Positions 7,144 through 16,292 are shown, counted from the first letter of the stretch. The stretch is DNA of 39,240 nucleotides from Patescibacteria group bacterium (GCA_015485695.1 WFTB01000026.1:1-39240), one strand, 5' to 3'. Notes: generated by a model not told the origin, from the sequence alone. Program-made: numbers and translations.

Positions 7144-7950
7144 ATGTCATACACACTTCCTACTCTGGAGGAGATGCTGAAAAAAGGCATGCATTTCGGT
7201 CACAAGGACCATAAATGGCATCCTTCGGCGGCTCCGTACATTTACACAACCCGCAACGGGATTCACATAATAGACTTACAGCAAACCGCCGAGAGACTTA
7301 AGGTTGCGTTGGATTTTTTGGAAAAAGCAGCCAAGGACAACAAGGTGGTTCTTTTTGTCGGAACCAAAAAATCCACAAAACACATACTGAGAAAACACGT
7401 TGATGAAAAAAATCTTCCGTATGTTAGCGAAAGATGGTTGGGCGGAACCATTACCAATTTTGAAAGTATAAACGGATTGGTTAAAAAACTGGAGGAACTG
7501 GAAAACCAAGCCCGGAAACCGGATTACGAAGACAAGTACAACAAAAAAGAACGTCTTATGTTTTCGGTGGAGATGAAACGACTTGAAAAAATGGTAGGCG
7601 GAATTCGTTCTCTTACAAAAATTCCTGACGTTATATTTGTTACGGATGTTCGCACCGAAAAAACGGCGATTCGCGAAGCGGTAATGAAAAATATTCCGGT
7701 TGTGGCAATAGTGGATACGAATGTCGATCCGAGCGTTATCACATATCCGATACCCGCGAACGATGATTCGGTAAAGTCGGTTGATTGCATTGTCGGCCTT
7801 GCTACCGACGCGGTGGTGAAGGGAAAGGCTCAAGCACCCAAGATAAGCGCGCCGGAAAAGAAGGATGGCAAATCTCGGAGCGAAAAATCGGTAAAACAAG
7901 ACAATGCCGAAAAGACAAACAAAGACAACGAAAGCAAAAAAGAAGATTAG
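7144..7950 (+). CDS. rpsB: 30S ribosomal protein S2
   Basis: 268 aa. It opens with the S2 hallmark 'MLKKGMHFGHKDHKWHPSAAPYIYTTRNGIHIIDLQQT', followed by 'VVLFVGTKKSTKHIL', 'RWLGGTITNFESI' and 'PDVIFVTDVRTEKTAIREA'. The globular core ends near residue 230; a tail of about 40 residues rich in Lys, Glu, Asp and Asn extends beyond it and has no recognisable fold. S2 joins late in 30S assembly and bridges head and body. An AAGGGA Shine-Dalgarno sits 7 nt upstream of the ATG, one of the few clear ones in this window. It forms the classical rpsB-tsf pair with the next gene. Confidence 0.97.
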   Translation: MSYTLPTLEEMLKKGMHFGHKDHKWHPSAAPYIYTTRNGIHIIDLQQTAERLKVALDFLEKAAKDNKVVLFVGTKKSTKHILRKHVDEKNLPYVSERWLGGTITNFESINGLVKKLEELENQARKPDYEDKYNKKERLMFSVEMKRLEKMVGGIRSLTKIPDVIFVTDVRTEKTAIREAVMKNIPVVAIVDTNVDPSVITYPIPANDDSVKSVDCIVGLATDAVVKGKAQAPKISAPEKKDGKSRSEKSVKQDNAEKTNKDNESKKED

Positions 7951-7994
7951 CTGTCTTCGGGTTTTACAAGTTTATAATTATTAATTCGTAAATT

Positions 7995-8576
7995 ATGTCA
8001 CTTGAAATTATAAAAAAACTTCGAGCCCAGACCGGAGCGGCGATGAACGATGTTAAAAAAGCGTTTGATGAATCCGGTGGCGATATCGAAAAGGCAAAAG
8101 AAATACTTCGGAAGCGAGGAGCCAAGTTGGCCGCCAAAAAACAAGACAGGGAAGCTTCGGAAGGTCTTGTCCATTCGTACATACATCCGCCGGGCAAAAT
8201 TGGCGCCATGGTAAAGATAGCTTGCGAAACCGATTTTGTCGCTCGAAACGAAGACTTTAAGTCTCTTGCGCATGATATAGCGAAACAAATAGCGGCGATG
8301 TCGCCCTTGTATTTGAAACCGGAAGATGTGCCTGACGCCGAAGTCGAAAAAGAAAAAGAAATACACAAAGAGGTGTTGTTAAAAGAAGGAAAGCCGGAAG
8401 ACATGATTGAAAAGATTTTGGAAGGAAAGCTGGACAAATATTACGAACAAGTGTGTTTGGTTGAACAGAAATTCATATTGGATGATAAGAAAAAAATAAA
8501 AGACGTTATCAATGAGGCCATAGGTAAGCTCGGAGAAAAGATAGAGATTGTGGATTTTGTTCGATACGAGTTATAA
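7995..8576 (+). CDS. tsf: Elongation factor Ts, short form
   Basis: 193 aa, against about 280-300 in E. coli. It has the N-terminal UBA-like domain ('EIIKKLRAQTGAAMNDVKKAFDESGGDIEKAKEILRKRG') and one core subdomain with the nucleotide-exchange motif 'CETDFVARNEDF' (about 75-86). It ends in 'YYEQVCLVEQKFILDD...GEKIEIVDFVRYEL', typical of EF-Ts. The second dimerisation and coiled-coil insert is missing, as in cyanobacterial-type short EF-Ts. EF-Ts promotes GDP release from EF-Tu. It lies 44 nt after rpsB, and a strong terminator follows. Confidence 0.96.
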   Translation: MSLEIIKKLRAQTGAAMNDVKKAFDESGGDIEKAKEILRKRGAKLAAKKQDREASEGLVHSYIHPPGKIGAMVKIACETDFVARNEDFKSLAHDIAKQIAAMSPLYLKPEDVPDAEVEKEKEIHKEVLLKEGKPEDMIEKILEGKLDKYYEQVCLVEQKFILDDKKKIKDVINEAIGKLGEKIEIVDFVRYEL

Positions 8577-8598
8577 AATCGCATACACATACTGCAAG

Positions 8599-8627
8599 CA
8601 AAACCCGCGCGTTGCGGGTTTTGTTTT
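8599..8627 (+). terminator. Rho-independent terminator after tsf
   Basis: A perfect 10-bp stem CAAAACCCGC/GCGGGTTTTG with a 5-nt GCGTT loop, followed by TTTT. It ends the rpsB-tsf transcript, and its T-tract overlaps the -35 of the gap promoter. Confidence 0.88.
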
Positions 8628-8653
8628 ACATGAAGGTTTCATCGTTGTATACT
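8625..8653 (+). promoter_or_regulatory. Predicted promoter for gap
   Basis: TTTACA (8625-8630), exact 17-bp spacer, TATACT (8648-8653). The -35 begins inside the T-run of the tsf terminator. Predicted start is near 8660, leaving a 30-nt A/T-rich leader. Confidence 0.65.
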
Positions 8654-8689
8654 GTTGTTGTCTTTATGTAAAAAAATAATAAATTTAAT

Positions 8690-9733
8690 ATGAGCAAAAA
8701 AACCACAAAGAGAGTTTCGTCGAAGAAAAAAGTAAGAATAGCGATTAACGGTTTCGGGCGTATCGGCAGAGCGGCTTTTGAGGTTGCTCTCTCTCATAAA
8801 GAAATCGAAATAATCGCGATAAATGACTTGACGGACACAAAAACTCTGTCTCATTTGTTGACATATGATACGGTATACGGAAAGTTCGACAGGGAAGTTA
8901 AGTACGATGATTCCGGCATAATCGTAGATAGAAAGAGGTATCAAGTCCTGTCTGTCAAAGACCCGAAAAAACTACCATGGAAAAAAATGAAAATCGATGT
9001 CGTTCTTGAATGCACCGGCAGATTTGTAAAAAACGAATCTTCAAGGTCTCATATCGACGCCGGAGCGAAAAGAGTCATCATATCCGCCCCATCGAAAGGA
9101 ACAGGAAGCGTGACGACTTATGTGAAAGGAGCAAATGACACCTCATACGATAAAAAGGACAAACTGATATCAAACGCGTCATGCACCACGAATTGCATAT
9201 CTCCGATAATGAGAATACTGTCCGACGCGTTCGGAGTGGAAAAGGCATTTATGACCACGATACACGGGTATACGTCTTCTCAAAATTTGGTCGACGGTCC
9301 GCATAAGGATTTGCGCAGAGCCAGAGCGGCGGCTCAGAACATAATACCGACAACCACCGGAGCGGCGATAGCGACGACCAAAGTTCTGCCGGACCTTGGT
9401 GGAAAATTCGATGGAATTGCCATGCGAGTGCCGGTTATTGACGGATCTTTGTCCGACTTTACCGTAATCACGGAAAAGGAAGTAACGGCGCAAAAGATTA
9501 ACGATACGTTCAAAAGAGCTTCTCGGAGCCCGATTTACAAGGGTGTGGTTGATGTCACGGATGCTCCAATAGTGTCCAGTGATATTATCGGTAATTCGCA
9601 TTCGGCGATAATCGATCTTAATTTTACGAAAGTGATAGGAGGAAACATGGTGAAAATATTGGCATGGTACGACAATGAATGGGGATATGCCAATCGTCTT
9701 GTGGAAATGGCAAAAGCGATATCACAAAGCTAA
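8690..9733 (+). CDS. gap: Glyceraldehyde-3-phosphate dehydrogenase, type I
   Basis: 347 aa with a Lys-rich N-terminal extension of about 14 residues before the Rossmann motif 'RIAINGFGRIGRAAFE'. The catalytic segment 'SNASCTTNCISPI' contains the nucleophilic cysteine. 'TTIHGYTSSQNLVDGPHKDLRRARAAAQNIIPTTTGAA' holds the catalytic histidine and phosphate-binding residues, and the protein ends with 'WYDNEWGYANRLVE'. It oxidatively phosphorylates glyceraldehyde-3-phosphate to 1,3-bisphosphoglycerate in glycolysis. The gene is monocistronic with its own promoter; pgk and tpi are not adjacent. Confidence 0.97.
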   Translation: MSKKTTKRVSSKKKVRIAINGFGRIGRAAFEVALSHKEIEIIAINDLTDTKTLSHLLTYDTVYGKFDREVKYDDSGIIVDRKRYQVLSVKDPKKLPWKKMKIDVVLECTGRFVKNESSRSHIDAGAKRVIISAPSKGTGSVTTYVKGANDTSYDKKDKLISNASCTTNCISPIMRILSDAFGVEKAFMTTIHGYTSSQNLVDGPHKDLRRARAAAQNIIPTTTGAAIATTKVLPDLGGKFDGIAMRVPVIDGSLSDFTVITEKEVTAQKINDTFKRASRSPIYKGVVDVTDAPIVSSDIIGNSHSAIIDLNFTKVIGGNMVKILAWYDNEWGYANRLVEMAKAISQS

Positions 9734-9743
9734 CGATTGTCGC

Positions 9744-9774
9744 TTGCGAATTTATGAGTTTGCGATTCGCAAAC
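9744..9774 (+). other. Two mutually exclusive hairpins downstream of gap
   Basis: TTGCGAAT (9744-9751) can pair with ATTCGCAA (9765-9772), or GTTTGCG (9758-9764) can pair with CGCAAAC (9768-9774). The two share the same right arm. No T-run follows, so it is not a standard terminator. It may stabilise the gap 3' end. Confidence 0.35.
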
Positions 9775-9855
9775 GGTGAAACCTTAATTGATTCTCCAAA
9801 AACACCAAATATGTTAAATGGAGGTGTTTGTGACATACTCTCTTAATGACAAGAT

Positions 9856-12102
9856 ATGAATTTTAAAAATCTTGACAATGTCGGTCGCTTTTTGTATTTC
9901 GGTACGCTTGTGCCCGTTTTTTTGTCGCTCATAACGCCGATACTCATTGACAGTTCTTTCTTGTTTCCGTTCATATCTCCCAAGACTTTCTTTTTCAGGA
10001 TTCTGATTGAAATCGCTTTATTCTTTTACGTTTTATTGGCTTTTCGGGAGCCGGAATTTCGCCCAAAATTTTCTCCCATAGTAAAAGCGGTTTCCGTCTT
10101 CATGCTTATAATAACTGTTGCGAGTGTTTTTGGTGTTGACCCATACAGGAGTTTTTGGGGGAATATAGAGAGGGGAGAGGGATTGTTGACATTGTATCAC
10201 CTGTTCGCTTTGTTCTTCATAGTCGCGCAAGTATTGAAAACACGCAAGTCTTTTGAGTGGCTATTGCACGCCATGGGTCTTGTAACTTTAATTGTTTCGA
10301 TTTACGGTCTAAGACAGTTTCTGGGCGACGAAGGAGTGATAAATACCGGAGGAGAGCGCTTGACGGCAACGATAGGAAACGCCGCCTTTTTCGCCGGTTA
10401 CTTGCTGTTTGGAATATTTTTATCCTTATGGTTTGCCGTAACGCGTAGGAATTTATGGATTCGAGCTTTGTATGTCGTCGTCGGTTTGTTTGAATTGTTT
10501 ATTTTGATTCAGACAGAGACCAGGGGGGCTTTTATTGGACTTGTTGCGGGAATCTTGGTCGCGTTGATTATCGCTTTTCTGACTTCAAAAAACAGAAGGC
10601 ATAAAACCGCGATGATATCGATTGTGCTATTGATGGGATTGTCAACCGTTTTTGTGTGGACGCAAAAAGATGCCGATTTTGTTCAAAATTCCGGAATCTT
10701 AAAACGACTGACAACCATATCTTTTGACGATATAACCACTCAATCAAGATTGCTTACATGGGATTCCTCTTGGCGCGGATTAAAAGACAGACCGATTCTG
10801 GGATATGGTTGGGAAAATTACAACATAGCATTCAACAAATATTTCCATCCGGAAATTTATCGTGACAGAGGGTCGCAAATATGGTTTGACAGGGCGCATA
10901 ATATTATATTTGACATATCCGTCACATCCGGCATATCTGGTCTTTTGGCGTATTTGTCCATATTCGTTTTGTCCGTTTTGGCATTATATAAAAACTATCG
11001 CGCGACAGACGACTCTTCGACGTTTTCCGTTTTATTCGGGTTGTTTGTCGCTTACTTTGTTTCCAATATGTTCGTCTTTGACGTATTGGCGACTTATATA
11101 AATTTTTTCGCGTTATTGGCTTTTATCGTTTTTATTGAAAATTCCAATTTACGGGAAACGTCAAAGACGGAACGCGAAAAAACTATAAATAAAAAATTGC
11201 CAAAACAAGCGGTTCTGTCAATCACGGCCTTGTCGGTTGTTTTACTTGTGATGTCTGTGTATTATTTTAACATTCAACCGGCAATTACCAATCGAGAAGG
11301 ACTGAGAGCGTGGAAGTACTTCATGGCGGAAAATAAACCGCGAGAGGCTGATGATTTGTTCAAGCGAATTTTTCTTGAAAAGAATTATCAAATACCGGAA
11401 ATACGGCAAAAATACGCCGAATTCGCCCTAATGTATTCGTCCGGCAATTCTCCGGCATCCGCAAGGATTATTGACTCCGCAATCATAGAAATTAAAAAAT
11501 CGATAAAAGAACAGCCGTTAAACGTTCAGCACAGATTATTCCTGATGATGCTGTATAATCAATCCGCAAGATTCAATAAAAACAGATTGAGCCTTGTGTT
11601 CGATGAAGGACAAAAGGCATTGGAATTGTCGCCGACACGCCCGCAAATTTACTATGAAATAGCGCGGGCGCATATAGCCCTCGGTGATTTCGATAAGGCT
11701 TTGGAAGCGTTTGAAAAGGCGCTTGAATTGCAACCCGACGTTTTGGATTCCCAATGGAACGTTGCGGTGGCAAACATATACAACGGCAATATTTCAAAAG
11801 CCTCAAAAATGTTTAATGAAATGAAAGAAAACGGATTTGATTATTACAGTGATTACAATTTGCAAAGAATGGAACGAGTTTTTTCGGAAACCGGAAATTG
11901 GAAATTATTGGCAAACACTCTTGAGTATAGAATCAAGACAAATCCGAAAAACGCGTCGCTTTATATAAGTCTGGCTCGGGCATATGAATTATCGGGATTA
12001 CCGGAAAAAGCTCTGGTATCGGCTCGAATGGCGAAAGAATTGGACGATAGCGTAAGTGAAAAAGCTCAAGCGATAATTTCTCGCATTAAATCGACCGAAT
12101 AA
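9856..12102 (+). CDS. O-antigen ligase (Wzy_C/WaaL)-like membrane protein with C-terminal TPRs
   Basis: 748 aa. About 12 membrane helices fill residues 1-430. A long non-membrane segment carries the O-antigen ligase signature region ('LLTWDSSWRGLKDRPILGYGWENYNIAFNKYF', then 'RAHNIIFDISVTSGISGLLAYL'), including the conserved Arg and His positions. After one further helix near 450, the C-terminal 250 residues are helical with TPRs, clearest at about 594-630 ('PQIYYEIARAHIALGDFDKALEAFEKALELQPD') and 695-735. Members polymerise or transfer lipid-linked glycan on the outer face of the membrane. With the epimerase and GT2 downstream it fits a surface-glycan block. Some relatives are protein O-oligosaccharyltransferases, so a role in glycoprotein assembly is an alternative. 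Confidence 0.82.
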   Translation: MNFKNLDNVGRFLYFGTLVPVFLSLITPILIDSSFLFPFISPKTFFFRILIEIALFFYVLLAFREPEFRPKFSPIVKAVSVFMLIITVASVFGVDPYRSFWGNIERGEGLLTLYHLFALFFIVAQVLKTRKSFEWLLHAMGLVTLIVSIYGLRQFLGDEGVINTGGERLTATIGNAAFFAGYLLFGIFLSLWFAVTRRNLWIRALYVVVGLFELFILIQTETRGAFIGLVAGILVALIIAFLTSKNRRHKTAMISIVLLMGLSTVFVWTQKDADFVQNSGILKRLTTISFDDITTQSRLLTWDSSWRGLKDRPILGYGWENYNIAFNKYFHPEIYRDRGSQIWFDRAHNIIFDISVTSGISGLLAYLSIFVLSVLALYKNYRATDDSSTFSVLFGLFVAYFVSNMFVFDVLATYINFFALLAFIVFIENSNLRETSKTEREKTINKKLPKQAVLSITALSVVLLVMSVYYFNIQPAITNREGLRAWKYFMAENKPREADDLFKRIFLEKNYQIPEIRQKYAEFALMYSSGNSPASARIIDSAIIEIKKSIKEQPLNVQHRLFLMMLYNQSARFNKNRLSLVFDEGQKALELSPTRPQIYYEIARAHIALGDFDKALEAFEKALELQPDVLDSQWNVAVANIYNGNISKASKMFNEMKENGFDYYSDYNLQRMERVFSETGNWKLLANTLEYRIKTNPKNASLYISLARAYELSGLPEKALVSARMAKELDDSVSEKAQAIISRIKSTE

Positions 12103-12120
12103 TAAATCCGGCCGTAAAGA

Positions 12121-12126
12121 TATAAT
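12121..12126 (+). promoter_or_regulatory. Consensus -10 (TATAAT) directly before the subtilase start
   Basis: TATAAT ends one base before the annotated ATG 12127. A start 7 nt downstream of the -10 would fall on the A of the in-frame ATG at 12133, implying a leaderless mRNA. No good -35 is seen at 17 bp. Confidence 0.4.
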
Positions 12127-12132
12127 ATGCAA

Positions 12133-14157
12133 ATGACAAATCAACCAAAAAAGGCGTTAAACAATATCGCCAAATTTTTCATAATCGTCGTTGTGAGTCA
12201 TTTGTTTTTTGCTCCAACGGCTCTTCTTGCCAAGGAGCCCTCAGACCCGTTTTATCCTCAGCAAATATATCTATCGAACATATACGCGCCTCAAGCATGG
12301 AATACCGTAACTGACGCGTCGGATATAATAGTTGCCGTAATAGATGCCGGTGTCGATATAGATCATGAAGATTTAAAAAACAATATATGGAAAAACGACG
12401 ACGAAATACCTGGGAACGGTATAGATGATGATGGAAATGGATTTATAGACGATGTTTATGGGTGGGATTTTATAAACGACGCTCCCGACCCGAGACCCAA
12501 ATTCGAAGACGGGTTCAGCGAGTTTGCGATGCAACACGGCACGGTTGTATCCGGTATTATAGGAGCGTCCGGCGGTAACGGAATCGGAACGTCCGGAATA
12601 GCGTGGAAAGTGAAAATAATGCCTTTAAGGGCTCTGAATTCAAGAGGCACGGGTGATATAGTCGCCATAGTGAGAGCGCTAAATTATGCCCGTCAAAACG
12701 GAGCGGACGTGATTAATCTGAGCCTGGTCGGAGACGAATCATCGAGCATGTTGGAGATAGAGTTGGACCAGGCTTACAAAGAGGGAATCGTCGTCGTGGC
12801 GGCATCGGGCAATGAGGGAATAAATTTGAACGAATTTCCAAGATACCCCATATGCAATAAAGGCCCCAAAGGAGAAGATTGGATTCTGGGAGTGTCGGCC
12901 ATTGATTTTGCGGGCAGAAAAGCGAAGTTCGCAAACTACGGAGATGACTGTGTTGACATAAGCGCTCCGGGGGTGAATATTTTTTCAACTCAATTTACGA
13001 GCAACCTCGAACCGGGATACGCGAATCCGTATATGGGAAAATGGTCCGGAACTTCCGTGGCCGCACCTCAGATAACCGGAGCCGTGGCTATGATAAAATC
13101 TCAAAACCCGAACCTGTCGGTTGATGAGATACGAGAAATCATAATATCGGAAGCCGACAACATTGATGATGTTAACCCATTGATACCCGGGATGCTGGGT
13201 GGTGGACGAATCAACCTCGAGAAGATAATGCAAAACGACCTTATCAAGTTCAATCAAAATGTAAAAGAAAGAGCTATTGTGACCGGAGCGGGTCCGGGAG
13301 GCGGTCCCCATGTCAAGGTATATGATTCACGAGGTGTTGTGCGCCAGCAGTTTTTCGCATACGATGACCCGAATTACAGTGAAGGAGTATATGCGAAATT
13401 GGGCGATGTGACGGGGGACGGCAAAACAGAAGTCGTAATATCTTCAGGCAAGGGTGTTGCCCCGATTATACAAGTTTACGATTCAACGAATAAGAAACTT
13501 TCTTCTTTTTTGGCTTATGAAAAAGACATGCAAAGCGGTGTTGAATTGAGCGTGTTTGACGTTGATGCGGACGGAAAATCCGAAATAATCACCGTGCCGA
13601 GGAACGGTTCTTCACCTCTTGTTCGCGTATTCGACGATTCCGGAAAATTAAAGAGAGAGTTTTTCGTGTTTATGCCGTCTCTTAAAAGCGGGGCTCGCAT
13701 GGATGTCGCCGACGTTGACAATGACGGTCTTGGCGAAATAGTAGTGGTACCGGACGCGAATTTGACTCCGGTGGTTAGAGTATACTCTTATCACGGATTT
13801 CTGGAACGGGAGTTTTATCCGTATGACACCGGCGTGACCAGGATTTTGACCGTTGGCGCCGGCCCCGGGATAATCGCGGTTGGAAACGGCAAAGGAAACT
13901 CCCCCGAAGTCAAAACCTTCAATTACAAAGGTGATGTGATTGATTCGTGGATTGCTTATTCCGATTCATTTAACGGAGGAATAAACGTTTCCGTGTCCGA
14001 TATCGATGATGATGGTATTTTGGAAATAATCACAGGACCTCAGAGAGGTGGCGGTCCTCATTTGAGAATATTCAACCCTTCTGGTAGAATTATTGCACAA
14101 TGGATGGCGTATAATACGGGGTTCAAAGGAGGTATCAGCGTTGGGTTGTCTAAATAA
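12133..14157 (+). CDS. Secreted subtilisin-like serine protease (S8) with FG-GAP/VCBS-like repeats
   Basis: 676 aa from ATG 12127 or 674 from ATG 12133; the latter is chosen because of the abutting TATAAT. Residues here are numbered from 12127. A signal peptide ('FFIIVVVSHLFFAPTALLA', about 17-35) precedes a full catalytic triad: D73 in 'VIDAGVDIDH', H137 in 'QHGTVVSG' and S310 in 'SGTSVAAPQ', with oxyanion N229. An Asp-rich insert 'GIDDDGNGFIDD' probably binds calcium. From about 385 the protein has beta-propeller-type repeats with calcium loops ('DVTGDGKTEV', 'DVDADGKSEI', 'DVDNDGLGEI', 'DIDDDGILEI'). No sorting signal or C-terminal TM is present, so it may be released or held non-covalently. 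C243 and C275 could form a disulfide. Confidence 0.93.
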   Translation: MTNQPKKALNNIAKFFIIVVVSHLFFAPTALLAKEPSDPFYPQQIYLSNIYAPQAWNTVTDASDIIVAVIDAGVDIDHEDLKNNIWKNDDEIPGNGIDDDGNGFIDDVYGWDFINDAPDPRPKFEDGFSEFAMQHGTVVSGIIGASGGNGIGTSGIAWKVKIMPLRALNSRGTGDIVAIVRALNYARQNGADVINLSLVGDESSSMLEIELDQAYKEGIVVVAASGNEGINLNEFPRYPICNKGPKGEDWILGVSAIDFAGRKAKFANYGDDCVDISAPGVNIFSTQFTSNLEPGYANPYMGKWSGTSVAAPQITGAVAMIKSQNPNLSVDEIREIIISEADNIDDVNPLIPGMLGGGRINLEKIMQNDLIKFNQNVKERAIVTGAGPGGGPHVKVYDSRGVVRQQFFAYDDPNYSEGVYAKLGDVTGDGKTEVVISSGKGVAPIIQVYDSTNKKLSSFLAYEKDMQSGVELSVFDVDADGKSEIITVPRNGSSPLVRVFDDSGKLKREFFVFMPSLKSGARMDVADVDNDGLGEIVVVPDANLTPVVRVYSYHGFLEREFYPYDTGVTRILTVGAGPGIIAVGNGKGNSPEVKTFNYKGDVIDSWIAYSDSFNGGINVSVSDIDDDGILEIITGPQRGGGPHLRIFNPSGRIIAQWMAYNTGFKGGISVGLSK

Positions 14158-14178
14158 ATCATATATAACTTACAAAAT

Positions 14179-15195
14179 ATGTCTGGACTGGACAGAAAAA
14201 ATATTTTAATAACCGGAGGAGGGGGGTTTATAGGCTCTCACTTGGCTGAGAGTCTTGTTGAGGATAATAACGTTATAGCGGTTGACAATTTCATAACTTC
14301 GCAAATAGAGAATATTCAGTTCCTTTTGGAACATCCGAATTTCGAGTTTATCAAGCATGATATAATAAATCCGATTGATCTGAATAAATTCCCTGAGCTC
14401 AAGCAATTTAAAGTAAAAGCATTGGGAGTTCAAGAGATTTATCATCTCGCTTGTCCCACTTCTCCAAAACACTTCAACAAATATCCGGTTGAAACGATTT
14501 TAGCGAATTCGTACGGAACGAAAAACGTACTGGACCTGGCTCGAGGTTATGGAGCCAAAATGCTTTTTACTTCCACCGCCGCGGTGTACGGATATTACAG
14601 AGAGAACGCTCCGATAAGAGAAGACTATTGGGGAGAAGTCAATCCTGTTGGGCCCAGATCGTCATACGACGAAGGAAAGAGATTTTCCGAGAGCTTGGTT
14701 ATGAATTATCGGCATGTATATAACATAGACGCGAAAATCGCTCGCGTATTCAAGACTTACGGTCCTCGCATGCGCCTTGATGACGGCAGACTTATTCCGG
14801 ATTTTATAGATTCGGCGTTGAACGGACGACCTTTGCACATATATGGAGACGAATATTTGACCGCCACTTTTTGTTATGTCAGCGATTTGGTTGAAGGGTT
14901 GATACGTTTAATGCACTCTGATGAGCCCGGGCCCGTTAATTTCGGTTCGGACCACGCGTATAGAGTGGCGGATGTCGCCAGAAGAATTACGGACTTGACT
15001 CAATCAAAATCCGAAATATTGTTCAATGAACCCTTGCCGTACCCTTCCGAGCACGGTGTACCGAACATAAACAGAGCAAAGGAAATTCTAGGGTGGTTTC
15101 CACTCATTTCTCTTGATGACGGAATACGGAAAACGGTCGAATTCATGAAGGCTCATTATCGCTTGTATGGCATAAACTTCAAAACGAGAAATTGA
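14179..15195 (+). CDS. NAD-dependent epimerase/dehydratase, UDP-glucuronate decarboxylase (UXS)-like
   Basis: 338 aa extended SDR. It shows the NAD motif 'ITGGGGFIGSHLAESL' (about 11-26), 'YHLACPTSPKHFNKYPVETILANSYGTKNVLDLAR', which is very like the UXS 'LACPASP...P..T...N..GT' block, then 'STAAVYG' and a catalytic 'SSYDEGKRFSE' (YxxxK). UXS turns UDP-glucuronate into UDP-xylose, but related enzymes are 4-epimerases or 4,6-dehydratases, so the exact substrate is uncertain. It lies in the middle of the envelope block and overlaps the possible TTG start of the GT2 gene, so the two are likely co-transcribed. Confidence 0.87.
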   Translation: MSGLDRKNILITGGGGFIGSHLAESLVEDNNVIAVDNFITSQIENIQFLLEHPNFEFIKHDIINPIDLNKFPELKQFKVKALGVQEIYHLACPTSPKHFNKYPVETILANSYGTKNVLDLARGYGAKMLFTSTAAVYGYYRENAPIREDYWGEVNPVGPRSSYDEGKRFSESLVMNYRHVYNIDAKIARVFKTYGPRMRLDDGRLIPDFIDSALNGRPLHIYGDEYLTATFCYVSDLVEGLIRLMHSDEPGPVNFGSDHAYRVADVARRITDLTQSKSEILFNEPLPYPSEHGVPNINRAKEILGWFPLISLDDGIRKTVEFMKAHYRLYGINFKTRN

Positions 15196-15209
15196 TTAAT
15201 ACGACATAT

Positions 15210-15938
15210 ATGAAAAAGTTTATCGTCATTCCGGCGTACAATGAAGAGAAAACGATACGTTCCGTGGTTTCAGATATTTTTAAGGCGTATAATGATGAGT
15301 ATAACGTGATTGTGGTTGATGACGGATCTGTTGACAACACCGCGAGAGAAGCGAAAATTGCGGGAGCCACGGTGATTAGGCATTCTATCAACAGGCGTCA
15401 AGGCGCGGCGCTTGTAACCGGAACCGAGTATGCGTTAAAGGAAGGCGCGGATATAATAATGCACATGGACGCTGACGGGCAACACGATGTATCAAACATA
15501 GCGAGAATGATTCTTCCGGTTGAAAACAAAGAAGTCGAAATGACAATAGGAAGCCGGTTTTTGAAAAAAACGAACCGAAACAAACGGTCTTTGTTCGTCG
15601 CTTTGTCTTCTTTGCTGTCGAACCCCGATTATCCGTTGACTCGCAAGTTACTTTTGGGTATGGGTTTGATTGTGAATACGGCAATGACCGGAATCGCTCT
15701 TACCGACGCTCATAACGGATTGAGGGTTCTGTCCCGTTATTCCGCCGAAAAAATAAAAATAACGCAAGACGGAATGTCGCATAACACCGAGTACATACAA
15801 GAAATGCGTAGCAATAAACTGTCATTTAAAGAAGTTCCCGTCATTGTTCACTACAACACGACAGAGAAAAAAAGTCAGGGCTTTTTTCATGGAATCAAAA
15901 TTATTCGAGAAATACTTGTCGGTAAAATGATGAGATAA
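15210..15938 (+). CDS. Family 2 glycosyltransferase (dolichyl/polyprenyl-phosphate mannose synthase-like)
   Basis: 242 aa from ATG 15210. The track's 15192 start is a TTG, and the ATG six codons later begins the fold correctly with 'KKFIVIPAYNEEKTIRSVV'. GT-A signatures are 'VVDDGSVDNT' (about 34-43) and the metal-binding 'HMDADGQHD' (DxD-type). No extensive C-terminal membrane region is present, so it resembles soluble DPM1-like enzymes that load a sugar on polyprenyl phosphate. It sits after the epimerase and just before a small membrane protein, which could supply a membrane anchor. The sugar is unknown. Confidence 0.88.
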   Translation: MKKFIVIPAYNEEKTIRSVVSDIFKAYNDEYNVIVVDDGSVDNTAREAKIAGATVIRHSINRRQGAALVTGTEYALKEGADIIMHMDADGQHDVSNIARMILPVENKEVEMTIGSRFLKKTNRNKRSLFVALSSLLSNPDYPLTRKLLLGMGLIVNTAMTGIALTDAHNGLRVLSRYSAEKIKITQDGMSHNTEYIQEMRSNKLSFKEVPVIVHYNTTEKKSQGFFHGIKIIREILVGKMMR

Positions 15939-15947
15939 GTCACATAT

Positions 15948-16292
15948 ATGTCATCATCTTTTTGGCAATCGAGATTCAATCAATCGAGCTTATATGTAAG
16001 CGCGTTTTTAAATGTTTTGACATGGGGGCTGTTGGTTTGGAAAATAGTATTGCCGGGAGGGTCCGTTATTTTGCATTATACTGTATATCTTGGAGTCGAT
16101 ATATATGACGATGCGAGATATGCGATTTTTATTCCGTTGGTTGCTCTTGTTTTTTTGATAATAAATACGGTACTGTCGATTCTGACGTCAAAAAACGATA
16201 GAGAAATAGCTCAGATAATAATGGGAGTTACCGTTTTGATCCAAATCTTCGCCCTTGTTGCCGGCACCATAATCACTCTTGTGAATACATAA
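15948..16292 (+). CDS. Small hypothetical membrane protein (three helices)
   Basis: 114 aa with three clear hydrophobic spans (about 15-40, 58-78 and 88-112) and a short polar loop 'YLGVDIYDDARYA'. No family recognised. It begins 9 nt after the GT2 gene. Small membrane proteins beside DPM1-like transferases sometimes help position them at the membrane; that is only a guess here. Confidence 0.7.
   Translation: MSSSFWQSRFNQSSLYVSAFLNVLTWGLLVWKIVLPGGSVILHYTVYLGVDIYDDARYAIFIPLVALVFLIINTVLSILTSKNDREIAQIIMGVTVLIQIFALVAGTIITLVNT

Noticed and set aside
7276-7899. 207-aa ORF antisense to rpsB
   Set aside because: It lies wholly within a certain S2 gene on the other strand, has low-complexity Phe/Arg/Tyr-rich content and no recognisable domain; a shadow frame.
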